From Tetmemena sp. SeJ-2015 (taxonomy: Eukaryota; Ciliophora; Spirotrichea; Sporadotrichida; Oxytrichidae), in NCBI GenBank assembly GCA_027382625.1, contig JAJKFJ010020792.1:1-64000 (forward strand): a stretch of 64,000 nt of DNA, given 5' to 3'. Below are positions 21,372-32,654 of this stretch, one piece after another. The notes under the pieces are model-generated. The model worked only from the letters and a program-made list of their open reading frames with translations, was not told where the DNA came from and did no database searches. Both the position numbers and the translations under genes were made by a program. Each line of letters begins with the position of its first letter. Within the stretch, counting starts at the first letter, position 1.

Positions 21372-24106
21372 ATGGGAAATATTTGTTGTAACAAATCTTA
21401 TTCAACTACTGCCCCTCATAGAAGGCAGCCTATTTGCTCTGATGAACAATTTAAGAGTTATTTTTATTTTAATTGTTCAAATTATTAAATTATTGATGAG
21501 AATTTATTTCATAACTAAATAATTTAACTTGTCTAAAATAAAAATTAATTCTGCTGAAATTGGTTTTTTTATCAAAATAAATCTGAATAATCTATCTAAA
21601 AGCATTATCATTTAGATCCTTAAACGCATTTATTTTAAAGGAACCACTAATTCTAAATTATTTAAGATATCTAATCAGTTATATAATAAAAACAAACTTA
21701 TAGAATAAAGAAAATTAAATAAATATTAAGATTAAGCAAGGAAAATTAATAGGTAGATAATCGAATCAGATATTTGTAACTGCAATTATTATTTTTCTAC
21801 TCTTTTTGAGATTTAATACAATAAGCAATTTAGAAAGAATTTAAAGTTATAACAATTGAAGGCAAGTCATGGAAGCTTGAAGGCTTTTAGAGGAACCGAT
21901 GTTCAAAGGGACACGATCCTTAAAATGATTACATTTAGTGCTATGCTAATTTCGTGGCATGCACTCCTGGACTTGACAAGAATTAGAGAATTAAAATTGT
22001 TCGCATCTCTTAAATTTAAAAATAACTTAAAATTTGATGAAAATTTTCATTTCAATATTTAAAAATATCTCAACTGAGCCATTTCAGTTTTTCCTCTCAC
22101 TAGATTATTTTTAGAAATTTATTGATTTTGTTTATAATTCAGATATCGAAGACTTTGAGAGCCGACCCTCAGCTCAAATTTAAAATAAGGAGATATTCAA
22201 ATAATAATTTAAGCCTTAAATAACTGATGAATAGTATATTTATTAAAAGTTTTTGCAATACTATGAAGAGGAGAAGCGATACAATGGCCACGATTTAGTG
22301 GAATATCTCGAAACGCAATTTATGAAATATAATTAGAAATATTTAAAATATAAAAAATATTTATACTTTATTTAAAAACAGATAATTTGATATTGACAAA
22401 TATTAATTGATTATCAATGAGTTAGATTATAAAGCTTAAAACTCAGTTTATTATAAATTACTCTCCCTTAAAAAACGAAAGTAACTTAAATTGTAATAAA
22501 TTTGTGTAATGAAAAAGTTATTTTTAAAATTACTCTATCATAAATTATAATGCATTCTTATAATAAATAATTCTAGCTAAAAATAAATAATTTATCAAGC
22601 CAATAAAGAGAGATGCAAAAGTGACTATCAGTGATTATAAGGTTCTTTTCGCATATGCTAAATATAAATTTAGCAATCAATAATAAATATTATTCTAAAC
22701 TCGTTTTTATTTTCTTAATTAAGTAATCAATTATTAATGCTGAGTTCATAGAAGCTTTTGAAGATTTCATCCCCTAATTAAAGATTATTTTTAAAATTAA
22801 AATTTAAAAACAAACAAAAATTTATTTTTTTTTTTTTTTAAAAAAATGGAAAATTTTTTATAAAGATTTTAATTTTTTTTACCACTATTATATTGATGAG
22901 AAAAAAAAAAATTAAGCAATGAACTATGATGCATTATTTTTAAGTCCTTGCAAGGGGTTTTCGAAAATTAAAATTTTTTTGAAATTTAAAAAATTAATAA
23001 ATTTAAAAAATTTTTTAAAAGTAAGTTCTCAAAAGATATATTAAAAATATTGCATTTTATTCTATTATTTCATATCTCACATAATATTTGCTTTAGTACC
23101 GAGCTTTCGCAAATAACTGCATGGACATGAAACTCTTAAAATATATTATAGTATCTATCACTCTAATAAATGTTTTAATTTGAGATAATTATTAAACCTT
23201 TTTTAATTACTAAAGCTCAATTAATTAATAAAGAATAAAAAGTCTATATCTTTAAAAATTTTTTTTTTTTGGGAAAAATTTAAAATCTAGAACTGTTAAA
23301 AAGATAACTTTTTTGGTAAATTTTAAAAAAGGGTTTTTAAATTTTCCCAATTCTAAAAAATTTTTTTTTTTGAAATTATTTCTAAACAAATATCAATTTA
23401 GGGAAGATCAAAGAAAGAAATCATAATTAATTTTAATACACTCAATTCATTACACCTTTAAAGTACTACCGTAAGAGTTTCATTTATTCATATTAAGATT
23501 TTGTAAAATTTTTAGTTTACAACTATGGTTCATCATTCAGCGTCAGCACAAGCTTCATAAATATCTTTTGAATTTGAAGCTTATTAAACAATGTTCTACT
23601 TTATAGATGAACTGGGATTTGATAAACCATTTTCCTTCAAGTTTAATTAAATTGATGTATAGATTTAATTTATTGATTTCTACAGGGAAGGAAATAAGTT
23701 GACAATTCTGCATATGATTGCAAGACATACTAATCAGTGGGAATATTGTGCATACGACAAAAAATACATCTAGCTTTTGATATCAAATTGAATCGTTTTA
23801 ATATTCTATCTATGAAATTGTGTTTATAAATTTTACATATCAAGATCAAACAATCTATTTGTTAAGACTATTTTCGGTAGATCTATTCAAGAATAAGCAA
23901 GTTTTTGGAATTTTAAACACATCATTTCTTAAAATGAGATAATTATGAATTTAGAAAGCAATGCTGAATTCTTGAAGGAAGAAATAAGAACTGTCACTGA
24001 AACAAAAATGAGATAATTTCTTTACTAATTTGGAAAGAGATTGAATAAAAGCAGTGCTAAAACTAACCCTTATATTATTAGAGAAATTGTCAAATACATC
24101 GAATGA
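21372..24106 (+). CDS. Family Y protein, copy 4 (fragmented)
   Basis: Starts MGNICCNKSYSTTAPHRR (ATG 21372), keeping the myristoylation-type start with two cysteines. Blocks seen: HGSLKAFRGTDVQ (about 21867), ADPQLKFKIRRY (about 22160), FLQYYEEEKRYNGHDLVEYL (about 22250), VLFAYAKYK-like (about 22645), EFIEAFEDFIPQ (about 22745), MVHHSASAQAS (about 23528), FYFIDELGFDKPF (about 23595), REGNKLTILHMIARH (about 23687), and a C-terminus ending VKYIE (TGA 24104-24106). The FLEELDLLKL block is not seen: that stretch (22790-23400) is A/T-homopolymer noise, so its loss may be a sequence-quality artefact. The HGSLKAF block changes frame relative to copy 5. Function is unknown. Confidence 0.55.
22790..23400. 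other. A/T-homopolymer-rich, low-confidence sequence inside unit 4
   Basis: Long runs of A and T with almost no other structure, similar to 430-740 and 4905-5340. It replaces the expected middle of Y copy 4. Comparable noise occurs at 24130-24360, 24810-24980 and 26100-26340. Confidence 0.45.
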
Positions 24107-24599
24107 TTAATTTAAATAAAGCCAATACAAACATTAGAATTTTATAATTTTTTTTAAATTTTTAAATAAAAAATTTAAATTTTTCATTTAAAAAATCGTT
24201 AATTCATAAATTAAATCTTTTATATTAGAAACCAATAGTTTAAAAGGTTAAAAAATTTTCTTTCTCAAGAATAAAAAATTTTCAAATTTAAGATAAAAAT
24301 TTTACTTATCAAGAATTATTTATTACCTATTTGAAAAATCAAATAAGTTTTTTTTAGGTTTAATCACTTTATTATGGGACTTTGTCTTACTTCTCTGATT
24401 CCAGTTTTTAAAAATATTTCTAAGGTTTTGTTTTTATGCAAAATAATTATCTATCGATTTAAAATAAAAATTACTGAATCAATTTTTATTACCTTTTATA
24501 TTTAATTTAAATATCAGCATTTTTTAATTAGCTACTTTAAACTAATAGAGTTTATAATATTTATTAAGTAATTAAAGTTAAAAAATTTTCTTTTTTATT

Positions 24600-24830
24600 T
24601 GAGTTATTTTAATTGTAAAGCCACTTATTATCTTTTGTTATTGTTTTCTACTTTATTTTCCTTATCCTTTTTAGAAAGTTATCTATCTTTCGCTAATTTT
24701 CTCAAACTTTATTGTTCTGCAAGTCTATCAATTATCTTGACAAGCTCCAAAAAAATTGCTTCTTACTTATAATTTTTTTCCATTCGTCTAGCAGAGGAGC
24801 GTTTCAATAGATTTTAATTTTTTAAATTCA
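24600..24830 (-). pseudogene. Family X, copy 5 relic
   Basis: Faint traces of the X C-terminal region (the TGCAAGTCTATC and CTAGCAGAGGAGCG motifs match X copies 1-2 in order). There is no continuous frame; the rest is lost or hidden in homopolymer noise. Confidence 0.35.
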
Positions 24831-24990
24831 AATTTTTATTTTTTGGATTTTTTTTTAGTTTTTTTAAAAAATTTAAAATCTTTTTAAATTTTAAAAAGGA
24901 AAAAATTATTTTTCTAATTAAAATTTTTATTTTAGTTGGAAAAAATTTAAATATAATTTTTTAGAAAATTTAAATTTTCAGGAATTTTAA

Positions 24991-27900
24991 ATGGGAAATT
25001 TAGTTAGCAAAAAATCTGAGTCAGCAAATGGTACTGCGTCAACTCATACAATTTAATCTACTTATTCTGATGAAGAATTTAAGAAATTATTGCAGTTTAT
25101 TTCATCTATTATTTTTTTATAGTCTTGAATTTATTGAGTTTGAGTCATATTCTTATTTAAAACAGATAAAAGAGTTCACCTTGCATTCGATTTTAAAATA
25201 AGCATACTCCTTGATTTAAATTATAAATTAATTGGTTTTCTTTCTTGTTGTAAATTTTTTTAAAGGTATTAAAAAGGAGAGTTTGCGCGACATAATTTAT
25301 ATAGTATAATTATTTTTGAGATCTTAATTGTCCTTATCAATCATTAGGCTTCTCAACAGGGGAGTAACTAAAATGTTCTTTTATGGCTCCCCCCTTATAA
25401 TTTGAAACACATTTGACACGTTTAGTAGCAATTAGGTATCCATACTTTTCTTCTATTTTAATAAATTTCAAATTTGAATTTACTTCTTAGTTATAATAAT
25501 TGTCGTACATGGCAGCTCATGGTAATTTGAAAGGCTTTAATGGAAATCAAATTAAATCAGTAGAGGATACTCAGAAGATTAAAGTCAGGAGCTTCGATAA
25601 TTTTGTGAAAAGTACGCCTAAACTTGATGAGAGATAGAGATTAAAGATTATACTCACCTCTAAAAAACAAAATACACAATTTATATTCAACTATTTCTAA
25701 AGAACCGTTCCATTATTATCTGTTTCTTGATATTTTTAAATAATTAGCTTTATATAATTCACATATCGAAGACTTTGAGACCGACCCTCAGCTCAAATTT
25801 AAAATAAGGAGATATTCAAATAATAAAAATTTTAAGCCTTAAATTATTGATGCAATAGTATTTATATGTATTTTGCAATACTATGAAGAGGAGAAGAGGT
25901 ACAATGGCCACGATTTAGTGGAATATCTCGAAAAGCAATTTCATAAAATATTATTAGAAAGATAGAAAATATCTGAAAAAATAAAGTGTTAAATTGCTAG
26001 AAATACTATTAGATTAAGTATAATATAGGTGAAGGTTTTTAAAAATCAAACTAGACTAAAAGAATCAACTTTAGAAATGAAACATAACAATCAGTTTAAA
26101 TTAGTTTTTTTTATTAAAAAAAATTAAAAAAAAAATATAAATTTTTAAATTTATTAAAATTGTTAATTAAAATTTTTTTGATCTTTTTAAAAGACCTGTA
26201 AATATGGATTCCAAAGATTATAAGGTCCTTTTCACATATGCAAAATATAAAATATGTATATAAAGTTAGTAATAGTTTAATTTTTTTTTATTATTTTTTT
26301 TTTAAAAAATTTAACATTAAAAATGAGAATTCATAGATGCTTTTGAAGATTTCCTCCCTTAATTAAAAATTTCTCATTTATTAAAAAATTCTCTGAGAGG
26401 TTTGATCAAGACATCTATAAATTAAATTATTGAAATAAATTCATCTGATACCGAAATGAAATTAAAGACTATTGCTTTTTATTTCTCTCTACTAGAATTT
26501 AAAATTTAATAAAATGAAATTAGCTCTATAATTTATAAATTTGTAAAAAGCTTTCTTTAGGGGCAATTTAAATAAAAATTAATTAATTTTTATTTTTTTA
26601 AAAATAAAATCATTCAAACTATTTTTAAAAATTTAAATTATTGTAAATAATTTTAAAATTTCATTTATTTCTTCACTTGAGGTAATACCGATCATTCCCA
26701 CTTAAAAGATTTAAGTAATAAAATTTTTATTTAAATTAGATTTATTTTCCTCAAAAATAAAGCCTGGAGAATTAATAGATTCTATAAAGAAAAATATTTA
26801 AATCTAGCCAATGTTGATATCCATGATAAACTTTAGTTTCGATAGGGAAGAATACCAAAAGAATCCATCCAAGTTACCGCAGCTTCTTTAACAAATTATT
26901 TTCTTGAGGAGTTAGATTTGCTAAAATTAAGAGTGATCAAATTCTACGCCAAGCACTACAGCTTAAAAGAATTCATGGATTCTAATTTAATGACCTCTTA
27001 CACTTATGCTTTCAGAAATAGAGTAGCCTTAGAGTTTTATTTATTCTTTAAAAGATTTCGCATATCTTTTGAGTATACAACGATGGTTCATTACTCAGCA
27101 GCTGCGTCAGCTTACTATATAGGAAATAATTTTTTATATTGCACATTTAAACTATTTTGAAATACAAATACAAAGCAAATTCTTCATAATGACAAGTATT
27201 TATCATACAGAAAGTTCAGAGAAGCATTATATTTTGAGGATATGTCCACTTTCTGAAGTTTTTTTTTTAAATTTTTTCTGAATTTAAATTTGACCAGCAA
27301 ATTTTCTTAATTCTGTTTCTGTTAAATTAAACCCTAAATTTATAAAATTAATTAATGATTAAATGTTAAGGTTTACCTTTCATCCATCTTTTCTTACACG
27401 ACTCGAACAAGTAATGCTTCCCATAAAATTTTTCGAATGCGCAGTTAGGTTCCATTTAAGCTTCTAATCTTTGTCTCATTTTCATTTGCAATTATAAATT
27501 TTTAACTATTTATATGTTGAAAGAATGAATAGAAAACATTTAATTAAAAAATTTATGATGTCTCTTTTGTAATAAATTTTTATCTATATTATATAAATGT
27601 TTTGAACTTTAATAAAAATTGAATTTTAAGCTTATTAGACGATGTTCTACTTTATAGACGAAATGGGCTTTGATAAGCCTATTTTGCTAATTGCATTATA
27701 TTGATTGTAAATTGCACTAAGTTTATTGACTTCTACAGGGAAGGAAATAAGTTGACACTTTTGCACATGATAGCGAGACTTGTTACTCAGTGGGAGTTTT
27801 GCGAATACGACAAGAAATATATCTCACTCTTGATATCTAATTTATTTCTTCTATATGAATCAATGTAAATAGCTTTATAATTTTAAGATATCAAGATCAA

Positions 27901-28164
27901 ACAATTTGCTTCTGAAGAATAACTTCGGCAGAACAATTCTTTCATAAGCCAGAGCTATGAATTTATTATAAAAGTTGTTTGATCTAAAGCAATTTAAGTA
28001 TGAATTTAGAAAGCAATGCCGAATTCATGAAGGAAGAGATGAGGAAGGCGGTAGCAGGAAAAATGAGATAGCTACTCTTCTTAGTTGGAAAGAGTTTGCA
28101 TAAAAAGAAAGCCAAAATAAACCCTTACATTATAAGAGAAATCATCAAATACATTGAGGGCTGA
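24991..28164 (+). CDS. Family Y protein, copy 5 (most complete)
   Basis: Starts MGNLVSKKSESANGTAS (ATG 24991). Blocks in order: YSDEEFKKLLQF; MAAHGNLKGFNGNQIKSVED (about 25509), continuing TQKIKVRSFDNFVKSTPKLD; DPQLKFKIRRY (about 25787); YYEEEKRYNGHDLVEYLEKQ (about 25883); KDYKVLFTYAKYK (about 26212); EFIDAFEDFLP (about 26330); a long block 26795-27160 with NLANVDIHDKL, FLEELDLLKLRVIKFYAKHY and EYTTMVHYSAAA; FYFIDEMGFDKP (about 27640); REGNKLTLLHMIARL (about 27740); and a C-terminus KVGKSLHKK-like ending KYIEG (TGA 28162-28164). No block contains an obvious premature TGA, so this is the best candidate for a working gene. Exact IES ends were not resolved. Glycine-2 acylation is inferred; no known domain was recognised. 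Confidence 0.65.
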
Positions 28165-28766
28165 ATCTAAATTAAGCAGTTAAGAGAACAAACATAATAA
28201 TTTATCTTTTTACGATATGATCTTAATTTGAAGTTTGAAGCTTTATAAGAATTAAATATAATAAATCAACTTTGTTCAAATCCATTTCAGAATAAAATCA
28301 CTTAAAAATTAATATCAAATAAATTTTACTTTGTAAAGAGGAATTATAAATCATCAGAGAAGATTAATTTAAAACAAAAAAAATAAAAATAGATTTTCAT
28401 TTTAACTTATGAAATAATAATTCCTTTCGTTGAGCCATTATTCAAGGATAGCTCACTTATGCAAGGCGTTTTTTGTCAAAAGAACTAGCTCTCTACTTGG
28501 ATTAAATAATAAAAATTTAACTAAGCTCGATTCGTTGTTTCATTGATAGATAACATTTAATATTTTTAGGAGGTATTGTCTCTTTTATCTATTTTATATC
28601 TTTCTTGTTAACCTTTCTTTTTCTTTTTATTTATTAAATACTTAAAAATTAGATATGAATGCACAGTTTTTTGGAATCCCTGTTTTAATTATTTATGTTA
28701 AGAAGAGAGCTTGATTACTCAATGTTTCTATTAGAATTTAACGTCTCTTTCAAATTTCAATTTCCT
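28165..28766. other. AT-rich spacer, no gene recognised
   Basis: Separates the X/Y array from the Z gene pair. Nothing was identified. Confidence 0.4.
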
Positions 28767-30478
28767 TCAATAGCTATTTTGGTCAAGTTTTTACTCTTCT
28801 TTCGCAAACATTTCTTCTTTCTCAATGATAAATTGCTAATATAAAACGTCTTGAGTAGAAACCTTTCCCATCTTGGGCTTTTTTATCTTATTTTTTCCTG
28901 TTGAAAATTAGTTCATCTCATTAATTAACACTTAATTAAAAATGAAGTGATTTTCTTATTCTCCAAATTGTTTATGACGCTGTTGTATTTTTTCTAAGAG
29001 ATTTTAGCTTCACCTTCTTTAATGAAATCTTGAGTGACGATAATGTCTTTCTTCTACTTATCATCTACTTCATCATCATTCTCTACGAATGATAGTCTCA
29101 TTTAAAACTGTTTGAAATTGGCTTTAGGAAGCCAAGATTTGTATTTCCTAACGACAACTTTCTTGCAAAATCTGTTTATATAAGTCTCTCCAATCTCTTA
29201 TAGATAAAATTTATATCGATATTTAAATGGAGACTTTGAGGATTTAGATTTTTTTAAAAAATAATAAATTAGGTTTAACAAAATAATATGCATAAAAAAA
29301 AGAAGTGCGAGTATCTTAATAAAACTGCCAATACTTTATACCTTTCTTATTTCTTGCTGTCATCTATTTTTTTCTCTTAAAATCTAATCTAAAAATATTA
29401 AATGAAGATCAATAAATAGATCCTCCATGAATAAGATTTTAATTCTTGATTATGGAAGTTGTTTGATAATTTATTGAATTATAATTTTACCTCACCCTAT
29501 GCCAATATTTGTAGGATGTTTTTATGATGCTCATATGCTAATATTACAAAGTCGAGACTAAAAAATAAGGTAACTTCACAAATTATTTAAAGATAACTCT
29601 TTCTATATTCAACTCAAAAACTCCCTATAATTACAACTGATAATTAATATTTCAATTATAATATCAATTTAACTCTTCATGGGTGAACACGTAGCATGAG
29701 GGACAGGTCACACTAGTTATGAGAGTGTTTAAATAAGTGATATAAAAGCCTTTTATATATATATCTTAGCGGAGTGCTTAATTCTGCTAATCTATTCTAT
29801 CAATTTAACCTTTTTGAAATTAATTTTTCAGCTATAATTATTGTGGAACAAATTTTTACTATTTAAATCTAATGAAGAGAAAGTAGGAACAAAATTCAAT
29901 AGCTCAGCAACCAACTTCAAGAGCTGATCTTACAAAGTAAATTCGAAAAGAAACCCGCATTAGAGACATTTAAAAATGATCTAGTCTTAAAATCTCAAGC
30001 AAAAGTGAATTTAATTTAAGTGACATATTTCCTTCTTCACTTTTGGAATGTCAAAATAATTTATTCAAAGTTCAAAATATTTTTTTAATTTATTATGAAA
30101 AGTCTTGTTTGATAATCTGATCTGGAATAGCATGAAGGTTCCCTCCTTGAGAATTTTTGATATTTTGTTTACTCTCATTTTCTCATTATTTTGGAATAGA
30201 AGGCTTTTGATTATTCCTTTTATTATAATGTCTCCTTTTTCTCTCATTTATGACTAAATCTGGCTTTAAGAATCTTTTTTGCTTCTCTATTTGAGAAATA
30301 TCAGCCAAGCTAGCGCCGAGGCTTAGTGTTTCCTCTGATACAGTCAGTGTTTCAAAAAAAGCTGAAAATTTTTTTAGATGCCCCACACTTGACTTTTAAA
30401 TGTGCAAAATTAAATTTATTCATATGTAACATTCAATTTTTTTAACTTATTTTGATTGCTGATTGCTTTCGTAGGCAT
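28767..30478 (-). CDS. Family Z zinc-binding protein, copy 1
   Basis: Minus strand, ATG near 30478 to TGA 28769-28767, with several IES-type gaps. Blocks in order: SSVGHLKKFSAFFETLTVSE (about 30390-30330), a basic stretch, KCLQCGFLFEFTLQDQLLKL (about 29975-29920), FCKKVVVRKYKSWLPKANFK (about 29175-29115), an acidic linker ENDDEVDDKQKKD, and KKPKMGKVSTQDVL...QFIIEKEEMF (about 28900-28800). CLQC plus a following Cys-rich KYKSWLPK segment mirrors the zinc module of copy 2, but here the second half reads FCKK instead of CCKLC, so one ligand may be lost. Function is unknown. Confidence 0.55.
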
Positions 30479-31062
30479 ATTCGTGAGAGTAAGAATTCAA
30501 GGAGAAATCAAAGATTCCTTAAATTTAAATTGGATATTATTTATTTTAGACAATAATTTACTAAGCTCATATCAATACTTAATCTATTCTTAAATAAAAA
30601 TAATCTTGCAATTTTAATAAAGACATAAATATAAAAAATAGTGTTTAAAAAAATAAATTTTTAAAATTATATTCTTTCTTTGTTGCATAAATTATTCTAA
30701 TCTTAATTAAGCTATCGTATAAGTTAAATTTTGGCATTATTAGCTCGATTTTAATGGCCAAAATTTTTAATCATCATGATTCACTTTTCATTTAATTCCT
30801 ATCTTCTTTAGTACTTTAACAAATAGCATTCAAATTGTGGTACCTCTCTGATAAAATCAAAACCTTATTACTTGCTACCTTTCCTCTTTTTTATTATAGA
30901 ATTATCAAAATTTGATTTTTAAATAAATAGTTTGGGGGATCTTTGTAGAGCAAATTTTTAATTTCATTTAACCTAAAATAATTAAATATTATTACAGTGT
31001 TTTAAGAATTTTTGTTGCCATTATTTAAGAGAAGCTCCTTTAAGATTATTTTTTTAAATAAG

Positions 31063-32321
31063 TCATTGTCTCTTTTATGGCTTATATCCTCTTTGGGGTT
31101 TTTTGTTCCTATTTTGCTTTTATGCTATTCTCTTCAGCTTAAACTGTTCGTAAGAATACTACTCTTCTTTCTAAATGATAAATTGCTCTTGCAATACGTC
31201 TTGAGTAGTAGTACATTTTCCCATTTTGGGTTTTTTAATTTTAGTTTTTCTTGTCAGAAATTTCTCTGTCTCCTTCTAAAATAATGAGTAGTTTATTATT
31301 GAATTTTTAATCTCCTCCCTTTGTGTGGGGCTAATAGATTCTATCGAATCAAGCTAAGTATCGCTCTCCTTAGTAGTCACATCTAAACTTACCTCTTCGA
31401 CAGGTGGTTTATTTTCCAGTGGTTAATCTTGAATAACCTCTTGAGATAGGCAGAATTAAAACTCCTTAAATTTAGCTTTAGGAAGCAAACTTTTGTATTT
31501 ACGATTCATGCATAGCTTGCAACATCTTTACAAGTCATTTAACAAATCTCTACCATCTATGTTAAGTATATAAAATTATTTTTACTAAAATCTATTTAGG
31601 ATTTGGAAGGAATATGAGGCAAGAGCTAAATTACCAACTTCTCTAAAAGGTCTTGCTTAGTAAATTAGAAAAGACCTCCGCATTAGAGGCATTTTAGATT
31701 TAGCAAGTTTAAATTAATAGCTGAAAAAGGAAAAATTAAAATTATTCAAAGTCGTGAAACTTACATAGGATAATAACTGATTTTCTAATTCAGTACGATA
31801 AGTGCTGTTTTAAGAAATTGATTATTAATTATATTCCTAAAAATTTTACTTTTACTTTTACTTTACTTTACAAAGTCGTGAAAGACTTCTTTTTCCTCCT
31901 TTGGAAAGTCTAAGGAAAATAATTATGCTTTTATAAAGTTTAAATGATTTCATTTACGAAAAAAGTCTTCCTCGATATTCAATTCTTCGAAATCATCATG
32001 TTTTTCTTGTGGAGGTGGGGTTGAATTTTGGGTGCTCTAATTTTCCTGCTCTGTTGGAAGAGGTTCTTTGATCTAAGCTTTATTATTTTCGGCTTTCTTA
32101 ATTTTTTTCTTTAAGCCTTTGTCAACTTTTTAGAATCTCGCTTTCTTCTCTTTTTCAGAAATTTCAGCCAAAGTTTCTTCAAGGGTTTATACTTCCTCAG
32201 ATACACTTAGAGTGTCGAAAAAAGCTTTGAAATTTTTAAGATGCCCAACACTTGACTTTTAAATATATGTCTATAAAATTATATTTCAAATTTACTTCTC
32301 CTTATTTTTGGATTCTTTCAT
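31063..32321 (-). CDS. Family Z zinc-binding protein, copy 2
   Basis: ATG 32321-32319 (MKESKNKEKQ) to TGA 31065-31063. Blocks: SSVGHLKNFKAFFDTLSVSE (about 32250), a Lys/Glu-rich helix, a Pro/Gln linker, a zinc module KCLQCGGLFQFTKQDLLEKL (about 31695-31640) completed by LQRCCKLCMNRKYKSLLPK (about 31530-31475), an acidic S/T-rich linker, and a basic C-terminus with KKPKMGKCTTTQDVL and QRGYKPQKRQ. The CxxC...CCxxC...KYxxxL layout is strikingly like the first module of family X. Basic ends and zinc ligands suggest nucleic-acid binding, which is inference only. Confidence 0.6.
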
Positions 32322-32654
32322 TCTTAAGTTGCTTAAGATAGAATTCGGAGGAAAAATTTAAGATTCTAAAACTTTAATGTGGATATTTTGGATTTTTAGA
32401 CAATTATATTTGTATGATCTGGTTATATTCTCAAATCAATGCTCAAGTAAATTTTGATTTTAGCTGACGGCCTAAAAGCGTAAAAACAAATTAAATAAAA
32501 TTATAAATGCCTATATCATTATATTGATATTTTCCTATTCATTTAATTTCTTAAATGAATTTTAGTTATGACTTCATTTATTTTTATAAGCAAGCAAAGA
32601 GTAGACTTAAGATTAATAAATCATAAAATATATATATTTGCTTAAAAATACATA

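Larger units (their letters stand above)
5345..28170. repeat. Tandem array of about five divergent X/Y gene units
   Basis: Blocks near 5345-8290, 8290-13690, 14040-19370, 20640-24106 and 24490-28164 share the same order: a minus-strand family X gene, a divergent spacer, then a plus-strand family Y gene. Nearly identical phrases recur, such as TGCTTGCTGCAAATAGCATT (X) and GAAGCTTGAAGGGTTTTAGA (Y). X is most complete in units 1-2 and only relics remain in units 4-5. Y is a stump in unit 1 and most intact in unit 5. Units differ by insertions, including the fold-back element in unit 3 and a transposase relic between units 3 and 4. This is ancient tandem duplication followed by unequal decay. Confidence 0.8.
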
